DNA of 64,000 nucleotides from Linnemannia hyalina. Lineage: Eukaryota; Mortierellomycota; Mortierellomycetes; Mortierellales; Mortierellaceae. Positions within the stretch are counted from its first letter, which is position 1; the number at the start of each line of letters is the position of its first letter. A program made the translations under genes and the position numbers. Below, piece by piece: positions 9,142 through 21,100 of the stretch. The notes under the pieces are model-generated. The model saw only the letters and a program-made list of their open reading frames with translations, ran no database searches and was not told where the DNA came from. Location of the stretch: positions 2,170,001-2,234,000 of the forward strand of contig JAHRHY010000005.1 of the NCBI GenBank assembly GCA_019671135.1. Reading direction: 5' to 3'.

Positions 9142-11592
9142 ATGTCATCTACATTCCCCCTACCGCAGGAATGCCTCGAGGCCATCATCCGTACTCTTGC
9201 TTGTTTCCTTGGTATGGGCTCTGTCGCAACTATGTTGCGTGTGAACAAATACGTCTGTTCTATTACTCTGCCTGTACTCTATGGACTGGGTCCCATCTCT
9301 GTGTTGAATAAGAATTATCGCAAGGGCTCCCCTGGCTTCAAGCGTCGGCAAAAGTTGATTGCCACTCTCCTCCTTGGTGTTCCCAAGATCCGCATCACCG
9401 AACTCCTCCGTGTTACCTTTCTTCAAGACTCCATCGATGACCAGGATCATTCCCCTGCACCCTATGCTCCGTACCATTCGTTTGCGACCGCGATTTCTTT
9501 GAGCAACTGCAACGACGCCTTTGACGGAGACCTTCGCCAGATCGATGAGTTTCGCGATGACTACTTTAGCCAGGACGATGACTCGCCACCTTCTCAGAGA
9601 CTGCTCGATTTTGTGAAGGATCACAGACTCGTGGACCGCTATGCCACAGAAACGCCCCTGGCAAGTCTCTTACATGAACGTCCTAGGCATACCTTCATCA
9701 ACTCCATCAACTGAGAGCTCCGCAGGGACCTCACGTGGGCGTTGTGTTCGGATGTGGAGCGTCTCAGGTTTCTTGAGATCCCTGTATCCGACATTGACCG
9801 CTACCTGCCTTTGATCGACCAGCTCAAGGCTCTAACAAAGGTGAGGTTCGAGCTAAATCGATGGCTGTTCCCCACCAACGTTGATCTTGACGAGCTGACG
9901 CCCGAGCAGCGTACTATTCTGAGCCACCAGCGAGACGAGCGGAAGCAACACCTCGACCAGATGGTGCTCTTTGTCCAGGGCCATCGACGCCACCACGGTA
10001 GCGTTCTCCAGGCTGCTACATGCTCTGGGGAGTACCCTCTCCTCGCCGAAAAGTGCCCAGATGAGTATGCGGAGCAGCTTACCCGCCTTCTTCCTCCCCT
10101 TCTTGATCCCCAGGCGCTTGGCAGTAACAATTGGAACCAGTTTACTACCAAGGTCAAGGAAACTAATTTATTGGCCGTCAAGTCGATCACGCCACCGCAA
10201 GGTCAACCAGGAGCATTAAGTCTGCCTCGACTCCTCGAACAGTCTCCATTCCTCCATCGTTGTCGGTCACTCGAGAGTATCCAGTTGAAATCTTTCACCG
10301 ACGATGTCTTCCAATGGGCTGTTGACGAACGCAGGCAGCACGACGCCGACATTTCAGCTGGATGCACTCCTCAAAGGCCACTGATCCCTCTCCAAAATGC
10401 TACAGTCAACAACGAGCGCCCTACCGACGGACGCCTCATCAACGACATTGGATACAGCTTTGGCGAGACCCTCCAATATCTTGATGTAAGACCTCTTACA
10501 TTTGGATGGGGCCTTGCTGATATCATTCCAGATTCGGTCGAGTGCTCGGTTGGAGGTCGCCCGCCTTGGTCATGCTGGCATGCGCCCCTGCTGAGTCGTT
10601 TGTTTGTCAATGCATACCATAATTCCCTCCGCATCCATCCTCGCCTTTTCGCCCAGTGCCCACAGCTGAAGTTCATCGAACTTGCAGATCGGCGCCAGGT
10701 GTACTCGTCCAGTGACATTACTCGATACGAGCCAGCGGACCTTGGCCAATTGATGACGCTCACATTGCAAGGATCGCCAGCCATCTCGTTCCACCCAGGT
10801 ATCCTCAGGAACACACCCGAGCTAAGCTCGTTGACTCTGACGATGGCTGATAAGCCGTCGTTCATACCGCCGATGGCCGAATTGGAAGAACCTAGGGAGG
10901 AACTTGAGGATGACTCTGTGGAATTAACACCAACTGCCATCGGGACAACACCTAGCCCTCCTGGACGATCCATCTGGACCTGGGATTGGGATCTGCCTAA
11001 GTTGACGGACTTGGAGCTCACCTCGGAGTTTGCGTACCGGTTCCAGTTCAAGTTGCTCCGGAGCACACCCTCTTTGGAACGGTTCTTGGTCGACATCAGG
11101 TCTTTGTCTGGCCAGCACAAGAGGACCGTCCGCGTCAAGGACCTTCTTCAAAACACGCAAGACTCGACGGCCGCAGACGACACACATGACGAAGGCGACG
11201 ACGAAGCCCTGGACCTGTTGCAGTTGCAATACATTCACCTCCCCAACTTGAGCGACTTTTCTCTGATCGGAAACTGGACTTTGGGTCGACGAATATTGAC
11301 GATCCTGTGCAGAAAGGTGCTTCCCAATAGCCGGAATTTGACTTTGCGGAGGTGTAGCGGGTTTGGTTTGCACGATTTGGTCAAGACGACCTTGAAGCAC
11401 CTTCCGAAACTGCAGTCGGCGACGGCATCTTGCGAAGTGACCCCTGAATCGGCGTCTCAGGTTGGGTTGGTCATAGAGTATGACGGTCGAGGAACAGGCG
11501 ATGGTGTATGCTGCCGTCTTGTTGACCGGTCTCCTGAGGATGCAACTGAGGATGCAACTGACAAGGCAATCATCGACTGTTACTTCTATTGA
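9142..11592 (+). pseudogene. F-box-like/LRR family copy C, interrupted by one in-frame TGA
   Basis: The frame from ATG 9142 reads the head FPLPQECLEAIIRTL and LLRVNKY-like sequence (MLRVNKYVCSITLPVLY) to codon 190, meets TGA at 9712-9714, then continues in the same frame for 616 more codons to 11592. The TGA replaces an Arg codon (CGA or AGA) in the conserved block before ELRRDLTWALCSDVE; copy D has NRELRRDLTWAL there. Everything after the stop is intact, with landmarks FLHRCRSLES, FQWAVDERRQHDADI and IWTWDWDLP. Either the gene is freshly inactivated, or the stop is read through, or the downstream part starts internally. The right-arm homologue carries the same TGA. Parts of its middle (LLDPQALGSNNWNQF) are unusually like copy D. 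Confidence 0.8.
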
Positions 11593-12178
11593 TTCGATAT
11601 TGTTGAATAAATATCCAAAGGTGTGGGCTGTTCTGACCATCGAGAAAGATTGATCTGCACAGTTGACGAAAACAGTTGGCTTGCTTCTTGAACAATGCAG
11701 CTCTCCTTTTGACCAATTTTCTTCCTTTCCTACCCTTCATGCCCTCGTCTTTCTTCTATTCAATCCAATTAAAAAGGTGGCACCTCAAAATGTGTGACCC
11801 CACAAACGCTTCTGGGGGCTGGATTTGATCTTTCGCCGCAGCATGGGAGGTACTACAGCTTGGCCACGCCCCCCTCCAAGACGGATCTTGAGCGAGCCAG
11901 CGAACTGTGGGTTTAGGTGAAGAATAAAAAGAGCCTTGTCTGTGTGCTTTGTTTGTGTGTTTGTGTTTGCTTGCAGTTGCAGGTGGGTGGCACGCCTTTT
12001 TGACAATCAAACTCAATTGAACAAGGATAGGTCTCCTGTCCCCCTATTCCTTTATATAGTTCTCAGTGCGGCGTGTCTGTCGCTGTCTTTTCCTTTTCTT
12101 TTGTTCATGTCCTGTTCCTTCTACCACTTCACCCCTTCCCTCCCTTCGTCCTTTCTTCTCATTCAGTAAACCTCCCCA
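11593..12178. other. C-D intergenic region
   Basis: No gene seen. It holds the 3' flank of C (an ATAAATATC motif near 11605 could serve polyadenylation) and the pyrimidine-rich 5' flank of D. This interval is absent from the right arm of the inverted duplication. Confidence 0.7.
12051..12059 (+). promoter_or_regulatory. TATA-like element upstream of copy D
   Basis: TTTATATAG lies 120 bases before the D start codon, followed by a CT-rich stretch typical of fungal 5' leaders. Supported by sequence and spacing only. Confidence 0.35.
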
Positions 12179-14602
12179 ATGCAATCGTCATTGCTCTCCC
12201 TACCTCAGGAATGCCTCGAACTCATCCTCCGCACACTCGTTCACCAATCTGATCTCAACTCGCTCTTCAATCTCCTTTGTGTGGATAAACACGTCTGTTC
12301 CGCCACCCTCCCTATCCTCTATGAGGGTTCGCTTCTACTTTCAGTGTTCAACAAATACCAAGGAAAGGACTCCCCTGGCTTCCAGCGTCGACTAAAGATG
12401 GTTTCCACGCTCCTCCTCAGTGTTCCTGAGACCCACGTCACCGACCTTCTTCACGCTACCTTTCCACAGGACCCAGTCGGCCAAGAACGCTACCCGACGA
12501 CACCCTTCGCTCCTTACAATTCGTTTTCGATCAGTGTTTCTATACACCACAGCGTCAGTCTGTACGAAGGAGACTTTTTCAGTGCCAATCATCAACCTCC
12601 TCAAAAGCTGGTCGACTATGTGAAGGAGCACGGACTCAAGGACAAGTATATCGCCGAGACTCCCCTGGGACGCGTCAGTGATGAATCTCATTGGAGCATT
12701 GTTACAATGGCCCTGAACAGAGAGCTACGCAGGGACCTGACGTGGGCGCTATGTTCAGATGTGGAGCACATCAGGATCCTTACGATTCCTCTCTCAGACA
12801 TTGGCCGTTATTTGTCTCTAGTCGACCGGTTCGAGTCACTCAGGGACGTGACTTTTCTGCTGGATCGACACTTATCCGACGAGGGTGCTAATATGGACGA
12901 GATCACCCCAGAGGAGTTGGCGGTTCATAACCAGCAACGGGACGAGCGTGTGCAACACCTTGACCAAATGGTACTGTTTGTTCAGGAACTCCGACAACGC
13001 CACAGGAATGTCCTCCAAACCGCGACATACTACGGGTTGTATCCTGGCGACTATGATGGGTGTCCCGAGGAATACCAAGAGAAGCTCGTCCGTCTTCTTC
13101 CTCCCCTTCTTGATCCCCAGGCGCTTGGCAGTAACAATTGGAACCAGTTTGCTACCAAGGTCAAGGAGACCAACTTATCGGCCGTCAAGGACATCACGCC
13201 ACCGCAAAATCATTCAGGAGCATCAAGTCTGCCTCGACTCCTCGAGAAGTCCCCATTCCTTCATCGTTGTCGGTCCCTCGAGAGCATCCGGTTGAAATCT
13301 ATCACCGACGATGTCTTCCAATGGGCTGTTGACGAACGCAGGCAGCACGACGCCGACATTTCAGCTGGATGCACTCCTCAAAGGCCACTGGTCCCTCTCC
13401 AATATGCTACAGTCAACAACGAGCGCCCTACCGACGGACGCCTCATCAACGACATTGGATACAGCTTTGGCGAGACCCTCAAAACACTCGGTTTCTATTC
13501 ATACGCGACCATTGACAATGAAGAGTTTGTAGACTTGGGCGAGTGCTCGGTTGGGGGCAGCCCTTCTTGGTCTCTCTGCTGGCATGCTCCCCAGCTGGCT
13601 AATTTGATTATCCACGCCGACCATAATTTCCTCCGCATCCATCCCAGCCTTCTTGCCCAGTGTCCACAACTGAAGGCCGTTGTTCTCGTGGATCGGCGTC
13701 ATGAATACTCGGCAAGCGACATTACTCGATGGGAACCGGCGGAGCTTGGACAACTGGAGACTCTCACATTGCAAGGATCGCCGGCCCTCTCGTTTAATCT
13801 AGAAACTCTCAATACCGCACGCAAGCTGAAAACTATAAGTCTGCGGACGTCCGCTCACTATGTGCTGCCGGTGGCCGAATTGGACGAACCTGAGAATGAC
13901 TCTGTCGGATTACCACCATCTGCCTCTGTGACAGCACCTAGCCCTATCCCACCTTGGCGACCCATTTGGACCTGGGACTGGGACCTGCCAAGGCTTACGG
14001 AATTGACGTTGACCGGAGAGATCGCATACCGGTTTCAGTTCAAGATGCTCCAAGGCACTCCCAGTCTGGTGCAGTTGAATGTCGACAGCAGGCCAACGAC
14101 TGGGATACACAAGAGGACCCTTGGCGTTAAGGAATTTCTCCAGAAAACACAAGAAATTGAGACCATGGGAGGCGCACAGGACGATGATGACAACAACAGC
14201 AACAACAACGACGGCAGCAATGACAATATCTTGGGTATGCAGTCCAAGTACATCCAACTTCCAGCATTACGTACCCTGACATTGAGAGGGACTTGGGTTT
14301 TAGATACGGAGGTGTTGGAGAGTCTTTGCAGGATGGTACCAGGTGTGACGAACATGTCGCTTCAGGGCTGCGGTGGGTTTAGTTTGGTGGATTGGGTCGG
14401 CACTACGTCAAGGCTTTTGATGAGTATACGTCACGCAATGGCATCTATTCCAGTCGCGGCCGAGTTGGCTTCTAAGGCTGGACTGGTGGAGATGGAGGTC
14501 CATGGTGAGGATCAAGAGTACGTTTTGTACCAGCTTGGTCAGCTTTCTGTGGGTCGGACTGCGGAGGATAAACTCAATTATTACTTTTACTTTTACCCCT
14601 AA
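12179..14602 (+). CDS. F-box-like/LRR family protein, copy D (intact)
   Basis: A single open frame of 807 codons with no introns; the best full-length member of this subgroup in the window. Head: LSLPQECLELILRTLVHQSD and LLCVDKHVCSATLPILYEG (residues ~6-55), the F-box-like part. Body: NRELRRDLTWALCSDVEHIR (~180), PPLLDPQALGSNNWNQF (~310), FLHRCRSLESIRLK (~358), FQWAVDERRQHDADI (~378), LRIHPSLLAQCPQLK (~480) and IWTWDWDLPRLTEL (~598), then an acidic/Asn-rich insert (~670) and a leucine-rich tail. The family looks like an F-box head plus irregular leucine-rich repeats, so a ubiquitin-ligase adaptor is possible; nothing in the window tests this. The next gene E follows after about 590 bases in the same direction. 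Confidence 0.85.
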   Translation: MQSSLLSLPQECLELILRTLVHQSDLNSLFNLLCVDKHVCSATLPILYEGSLLLSVFNKYQGKDSPGFQRRLKMVSTLLLSVPETHVTDLLHATFPQDPVGQERYPTTPFAPYNSFSISVSIHHSVSLYEGDFFSANHQPPQKLVDYVKEHGLKDKYIAETPLGRVSDESHWSIVTMALNRELRRDLTWALCSDVEHIRILTIPLSDIGRYLSLVDRFESLRDVTFLLDRHLSDEGANMDEITPEELAVHNQQRDERVQHLDQMVLFVQELRQRHRNVLQTATYYGLYPGDYDGCPEEYQEKLVRLLPPLLDPQALGSNNWNQFATKVKETNLSAVKDITPPQNHSGASSLPRLLEKSPFLHRCRSLESIRLKSITDDVFQWAVDERRQHDADISAGCTPQRPLVPLQYATVNNERPTDGRLINDIGYSFGETLKTLGFYSYATIDNEEFVDLGECSVGGSPSWSLCWHAPQLANLIIHADHNFLRIHPSLLAQCPQLKAVVLVDRRHEYSASDITRWEPAELGQLETLTLQGSPALSFNLETLNTARKLKTISLRTSAHYVLPVAELDEPENDSVGLPPSASVTAPSPIPPWRPIWTWDWDLPRLTELTLTGEIAYRFQFKMLQGTPSLVQLNVDSRPTTGIHKRTLGVKEFLQKTQEIETMGGAQDDDDNNSNNNDGSNDNILGMQSKYIQLPALRTLTLRGTWVLDTEVLESLCRMVPGVTNMSLQGCGGFSLVDWVGTTSRLLMSIRHAMASIPVAAELASKAGLVEMEVHGEDQEYVLYQLGQLSVGRTAEDKLNYYFYFYP

Positions 14603-15194
14603 ATAAAAAGGTTTCCCTTAAACCGTTTGGTCAAAGTTGAGTAACTCTATGTGATCCGTGTTTTGCCACCACTCGCCCTTCAAGCCAGAGGGAATGGAAG
14701 AGGAAAAACACTGTTGCTAAGAAAGTGAGAGGGCGGTTGTTCTTCCAAAGGGTGGCTGTTCCTCCAACGACGATGGCGCCCTTTTCTTTCTCCCTTAAAA
14801 ACATTGACGGTCAAGGAAGGTCGATCCCTGTCCAGGCACCATCACCCCTTCTGTCCAGTCTTGATTTTGATCTTAGGTACCATCACTGATAACTTTAACG
14901 GTTTCACTAATGGTCGATCAAATAATAAAACAACAGACGTTATAGAAGAAACCCTAGGGGCTACAAACCGCTCTTCCATTCCCCTCACAACTCTGAGGGT
15001 AGCAATTACACGATAACAAAAGTAAAAAAGGATAGTATCGACAAGGGAAGAAGGAATAACTTAGATAAAGCGGCGTGCCTAAGGAAAATGTGGCAAACGC
15101 CTAATGAAAAATGTGGAAATTGATACCCCCTATTTTAGTTCATCCTCATTCCTGCCCCTACTTTTTCTTCATTTACTTCCTTTCATTTACACTC
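14603..15194. other. D-E intergenic region, duplicated in the right arm
   Basis: No gene seen. AATAAAAAGG directly follows the D stop codon and may serve 3'-end formation. The segment is nearly identical, inverted, to 44800-44240, including AGGGCGGTTGTTC and GTGGCTGTTCCTCC blocks. Conservation of non-coding DNA here shows segmental duplication, not selection on protein. Confidence 0.7.
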
Positions 15195-17976
15195 ATGTCA
15201 TGTACTTTCCTCCTACCTTTGGAATGTCTCCAGCTAATCGTCCACAATCTCACCGCACAACAAGCCCTCAAGTCCACCGCCGCCCTCCTCTGCGTCGACA
15301 AGTACGTCTGTGCCGCGACACTGCCGATCCTGTATCGAGATCCCTTCAACATGCAACCCCTTCACACGGGATTCGGAAGTTTTGGGAATAATCGAAATAT
15401 CGTTCTTGTTCTCAACAAGTTGGTCCAGGTCCTCTTTTGCAGTCTGCCACCCTCATCTTCGTCCTCTGATGACGAGAGTATCCATGACGATGATGGTATT
15501 GTCACGGAGTTGCTCAGAGCCTTTTATTTTCAGAATCAAGAACAAGGAGACGCGTTGGTGGCGTTGGATTCGACAGAGACCTGTGAGCGACGCGATAAGG
15601 CGACAACAGCAGCAACGGCATCAACGGAACAACTGCTACCACCAACCCTTCTGCCTTACTCTTCCTACTTGACAAACATTTCCTTTGAGGAATTAAACTT
15701 GGAACTTGGACGCATCCAATTTACCTTGGGGGACTTTCTCGACCGACTTGCCTTTCAGGACTTTCTGAGGAGAACCGGACGTGCTGATCGATACCGTGCT
15801 GAGGAGCCCTTGGAGCGCTATATTTGTGGCTCAAAAGGAGAATTCAGGTTATTTGCCTGATCCGCTGAACGAGAGATCCGTCGAGACCTTGCCTGGGCGA
15901 TGTGCTGTTCCAACGCGGAGCGGATCCAGATCCTTTACTTGCCCATCTCGGATATCGGTCGGTATCTGACGCTGGTCCCGAGACTCAGGGTTCTTGCGTG
16001 TGTCGCCTTTCAAATCGACAAGAATCTTATTGGACCAAGCTATTGGAACCACGGAATGGGTGAGGTGGAGAAGGAGTGTTGGACAAGACTGAAGGAGGGC
16101 CGGGTGAGACATCTGGAGATGATTTCGTTTGTGCAAGAGCACCAGCGCCACCACCGTAATGTGATCCAGACCGCGCGATGTGCTAACGTTCGCGTTTATG
16201 AAGATCAATGTCCAGAAGACTACACGATACGGTTGCTGCAGTCGCTCCCTCCGCTTGTTAAGCCCCAGTTTCTGGACTGCCGCAACTGGGACCAGTTTGT
16301 CGCCCATTTGCCAGACAGGGACTTGTCGTTCGTCAGGGAGATTCGCACTAGAAAAGCCTTTGATAGAAACATAAAGCTAGTGACGTTTCTGCGTCGGCGC
16401 CGGTCCCTCGAGAGTATCCACGCGACGTCCTCTGTCGAGGGTATATTCAAATGGGCCGTCCAGGAGCGCAAGGACTTTAATGATGCAGCCGCTGTTCATA
16501 ACTGTGGAGCGGCTGTGGCAGCTTCCGAACAGAGATCGTTAGTGCCGCTTCGAGATTATGATGTCATGTGCAGCGGGGCGCATGCCGGGCGCCAGGCCAG
16601 CGATGTCATCTACGCCTTCAACAAGACTTTGGAGAACATCAAAGTCAAATTCTGCGGGATCACGACGACCTATGGTTCCCAGCGCTTTCCTGATTTTGTT
16701 CTTGGCCGCAAGATCGACGACGACGACGACGACGACGGTCATGTAGGTGAAGAAGACGCAATGTCCTCCTTTTCCCCTTCATCTTTTTCATCGTCCCTGC
16801 TCAACCTTCCACGATTACGATCAATCTCTATATCTACCGACTTCTTGACTCTCCGAATCCATCCTGCGCTCTTGGCGCAGTCGCCGAGTTTGGTCTCTGT
16901 TACCCTAGATGATCGACTGGGATGCAGCTATTTGGCAGACACGATCGTCTACTGGGAACCTGCAGAGCTGCCTCATTTGACTGAGCTCAAGCTCCTTGGT
17001 ACGCCTGCGGTATCGTTTCATCCAGAGACGCTCAGGAGCACCCCGGAACTTGGTCCGCCTAGAGTTGCATTTATATGCCTTCCAGAATGGCGCTCCTGCT
17101 GCTCCTGTTGCTACAGGTGGCCAAGGCGAGGCGGACGATAACAGCAGTATGCTAAACGGTATTCCCGACTCCTTTACAAAACCAACTCAACAGGGCCCTG
17201 TCGCCTGGACGTGGGACTGGGATATTCCCAAGTTGATAAATCTCTTTCTGGTCGCCGAGTTTGCTCTCAAGTTTCAGTTCCGGATGCTCGATAGCACCCC
17301 CAACTTGAACTATCTCTCCCTCAACGTCAATGGTGGCGCAGGACCAGAACGTAATCGGACCATTGGGATCAAAGAGTTGCTCAGGCCTGGGTTCCGACAT
17401 TCTTTGCTACCCCTGTTCTTAGAACGGGATCAACAGCTCTGCGAGAGGCGACGGCGGCGCCAAGTGGCGTCGGATAGGGTAGAGGACGACGACGACGACG
17501 ACGCGATCTTTCAACTGCAACGGCAAGAAGAGAAGGAGGATGATGAGCTTTGGCGCCAGGAATTCCAGTTTCTTCAACTTCCAAAACTCCAAACGTTAAG
17601 CTTGATCGGACACTGGGACGTGGACCACCCCCGAGTCCTCAACGCGTTCTTCTCAAAAGTCGCTCCGCGGATTACGAGCTTGTGGGTGGAACCCGTTAGT
17701 GACGGTCGCTGTTACTGTCAGGAGGGGTTTATGATCCCCGAGCTGATCCGGTCGACGACCGAGAACTTGCACGAGTTGAACGTATGTGTTGTCAAGATTC
17801 CGTTCAAGCTCGAGTTGATGGTCGAGACCGGTTTGGTCGATGATACTAGCTACGACCGGGAATTGCCAGGTGCTGGTTGGTGGAGGGTGTTCGTGATGGT
17901 TGAGCGGCCGGCTGGGAGGAGGTTGAATTCCCCTGCACGGTACCGATTCCGAAATGAGGCGGGGACAGTATTGTAG
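15195..17976 (+). pseudogene. F-box-like/LRR family copy E, one TGA and one frameshift
   Basis: ATG at 15195 opens MSCTFLLPLECLQLIVHNL and LLCVDKYVCAATLPILYRDP, the family head. The frame meets TGA at 15858-15860, four codons before REIRRDLAWAMCCSNAE, then continues in the same frame to about 17045. There an extra base in CCCCGG (STPEL instead of STPNL) shifts the frame; the rest (RLELHLYAFQNG to 17976) is open in frame +1. Asp-rich repeats occur near 16720 (DDDDDDD) and 17485. Landmarks: FKWAVQERKDFND, WTWDWDIPKL, FRMLDSTPNLNYLSL. With just two lesions this is a young pseudogene. Its inverted-arm relative E' is much more divergent after the first ~150 bases. Confidence 0.8.
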
Positions 17977-18135
17977 GTTACACATAAGTATAACTAGGAG
18001 ACAATAAGAATCAAAAAGAATAGAGATATGTTGTACAGCCAGGGGGGGATGTTTTTGCTTGTTTATTATTTTAGGGCGGAAAAGGAGCCGGCGAAGGGGG
18101 TAAAAAAGGAGCAGAAGAAAAAAGGGGGTAGAAGT

Positions 18136-21100
18136 CTAGAAGTAGCCAGAGAACTCCTGGCCGACATCCATAATACTGTTCCTGGCGGCTGGATCCGCCA
18201 GTTGTTGCTGTTGGTCTCGACTCCTGGGGTTCAAACTACTGCTACCTCCTCCTCCTCCTCCTCCTCCTCCTCCTCCGCCAGAGCTGCTGTCGGTGTGTTT
18301 AGGTGCAGGAGGCATCTTTAGGATGACATTAGTCGAATCCCTCTGTTGTTGCCTATTGTTGTTGGTGGCGGGTTTGTTGGGGTTGAGGTTACTTGTCCTT
18401 CGGGTCTGATAACTTGTCCGGCGTGGACTACTGTTACTATTCACTCCACTACCGCTCCCGTATCCAGACATGTACGTATCCTGGGAGGTCGAAAAGCCCG
18501 AGAAATCGATTCCGAGCCCTGTTCCTTCTTCCGACGGCCGCGAGAGTGGGGACCGTTGATCGCTTATTGGACCGGTACTCGGCACAACGATCCGGGACCC
18601 ACGCTGTTGGGTCACTACTTTTGCAAGTGTTGGTTTCGTGAGCTTGTTGGTGATGATTGGCAGCACTTTTGTCACAAACACCTCCTCTTCCTCTCCTGCC
18701 TTGCCGCTGTTATTGTTGGTCATCTGCTGTTGCTGTTGTTGTTGCTGTTGGTAAGAATGATGCCGACCACCAGTCGCAGAATTAAGACTATCCTGACTAT
18801 CCCTGATCGACCGCCTTTGCTGCCGAGTCGCCAGCGCCGTAGAGATGCGCTTTCCACCGGGGCCATAATAAGACCCCGAATCCTCCGTATTGGTATCACT
18901 GGTATTACTGCCTCCAAACATCGACATCCGTGGGTTGTTTTGGGTAGAGGAAGGGATGATGATGGGTTGGGAGGTGAGGGAGGTCCTATACATGGATGTG
19001 TTGTTCCTGATGGTCAGTCCCCCGCCGTTGCTGTTGCCAGAACGTTGTTGTTGCTGTTGTTGTTGTTGGTGAGAGAGGGGGTCGTAGATTCTGGAATTTC
19101 CAATATGGGAATATATTGGGTTAGTGTTATTTTCTTTCTCCGCTTGGCCTGTTGAGCAAACAAAATAAAAAAAAATGAGAACGACTGAAGGGAGAAGAAC
19201 TTACTGTGATTCTGGGCGTCCTGCAAGGTCCATAGGTTCGAACGATACCCACCTAAGAGAAGATGAAAAAAAACAGTGGGTTAGTTGCTGTGAAGACACT
19301 TTTGTCACCCACATCAAAAATAATATTTAAATATCACAAACAGATAACTTACTGCATGGAGTTGACGGATCGGCGGTGGTACTCGTCGTCACGACTGGAG
19401 AGCGAGCCGCCCGGAGAACTGGTATCCCATCCGTTAGAGTTCCTGCTGGAAGAGAAGGCGTATGCCGATGGCATAGGAGAAGCGGCGCCTATAGCGATAG
19501 CATCGACCAGTTGACGATGCGCCTGTGGGATCGCGCCACGACTGAATCGTGGGTTGGGTGGTGCCAGATCGGTCGATACCCGGACGGGACCCGTCCAGGG
19601 GGACATGTTGTTGGTCGAAGACTCTGAAGCCAGCGACACTGTGATTGACGAGTCGTCGTCGTCCACGAAGAGGTCCCGGGGGTTGTAGTATGATTCCGAA
19701 GTGGTTCCCGTTCCCGGTTGATTGTTGTTGCCGGCGTTGTTGTTGTTTTTTGTGGCCATACTGTTCTGCGAGGATGCGTTACTGCCCTTCTTGTTGAGGC
19801 GCGAAGGGGCCTGAGACGAGTTGGACGAGTAGTATCCGTTGATGCTCCCATTCTCAGTCAGCGTTGTTCCTCCAGGTGACGCTGGTTCCGTGACCCAGGG
19901 CTTGGAGTGGTTCGAGTGGTAGGTGTTGTCGCCCTTTGATTTCGTATTCTTAACGCCATTGTCCGCCTGAATCAGCGAAGATGTCGACATGAAGGGTCCG
20001 TTCGAGAGAGAGTGGTCGTCCTCCTCGGTCATTCCATAGATCGGATGCGGCGTACGTCCCTTCTTGCCTGACAATCCTAAACCACTCTTCCTGTTCTCAG
20101 CAGCAGCAGCCTCCATAGCAGCGAAATCAGGTGAGGCCATCGACTGTCGATCGGCCGCCTCACGCTCGAGTCGCCTGGCGGTATCCTTGCGAATGCCTCT
20201 CCAGATATACACTACGACACATCCTCCGAGTAGAGACACTCCTATGATGATTCCTGCAATCAAGATCCAGGGGCTGACTTCATTCTGGATCGTGAGTTGC
20301 TGCGCTTGGTAGCGTTCGACAAACGTCGGCGCGTCCAGCCATTTGTCGGTGGCCATGTAATAGTAATATGCTTCCCCATCAGCCATGGTGTTCGAACCTG
20401 TGACGCCTCCATGGATGATCATGAACCCATCCTGCGCTCCTACCGCAACTGCCACATGGTCTGAACGCGCACTGGGCACATGCGCCATGTCAAATGTTGG
20501 CGTCACCTTTTTGATCCAGACATCGGGCAGGCTATTGGTATCGAGTATGTAGAGGTCCTGGTTGTAGGTGTCACCATTCTCGTTGGTACCACCAAACATG
20601 TACAACTTCCCGTTCTTGAGCGGCGACGCCACCAGAGAGTGTCCGACGAGCCCTCCTTTGATCACGTCGCCCTCATTGCTAAAGATGAGGTTTATCTTTG
20701 TGAAGGCGGTCTTCATGATCGAAAAGTTGACGCATTCCGAGGTGGGGACAACGACCTTCTCCTTGGGCGGGTAAAGAATGGTCCCATAGCAAGAAATAAT
20801 GTTGTCTGTCGAAGCGACGGCCGAGGCATGTCCGTACCGATAGAGGCCAATCTTGGTCTGGTTCGACCACACTTTCGACGAGTAGTCAAACGTAGGCGTG
20901 TCTCGGGCCGGTAGTCTCGTGTCATTCAGGGGAAGGGTGTATCCTCCAAACACCCACAGGTTGTTGGTCTCATACTGGACCATGGAATGTCCTGCGCGCG
21001 CAGCCAACGGCTGCTGTGCATAGGGTCCAGAGGTGGTAACGTTGGGTGCAGCAATGACGTTTCCAAGAACAGGCCCCACCCAGTCGAGTGCCCCCATGGG

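Larger units (their letters stand above)
6290..15340 (+). repeat. Left arm of a large inverted duplication
   Basis: From within copy A (about 6290) to the first ~150 bases of copy E (about 15340) the sequence recurs in reverse complement at 50100-44090, in the same gene order A-B-C-D-E. Coding and non-coding parts both match, including the poly-T tract at 7587, the CTT microsatellite before C and the D-E intergenic segment. The left arm is longer because the right arm lacks about 3.0 kb spanning the C/D interval. Boundaries are approximate: similarity fades gradually into ordinary paralogue-level similarity at both ends. Confidence 0.9.

Noticed and set aside
8730..9311. 193-codon frame with a long serine run
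   Set aside because: It is the CTT microsatellite read as Ser codons and overlaps the true start of copy C in another frame.
15858..15860. Selenocysteine (TGA recoding) as an explanation for stops in the F-box-like copies
   Set aside because: The TGAs replace Arg, a variable position and Trp rather than Cys, and no redox motif is present; nonsense mutation is simpler.
19014..19226. Small separate gene between the kelch exons
   Set aside because: The segment is explained as exon 2, intron 2 and the start of exon 3 of the kelch gene, with matching splice sites and phase.
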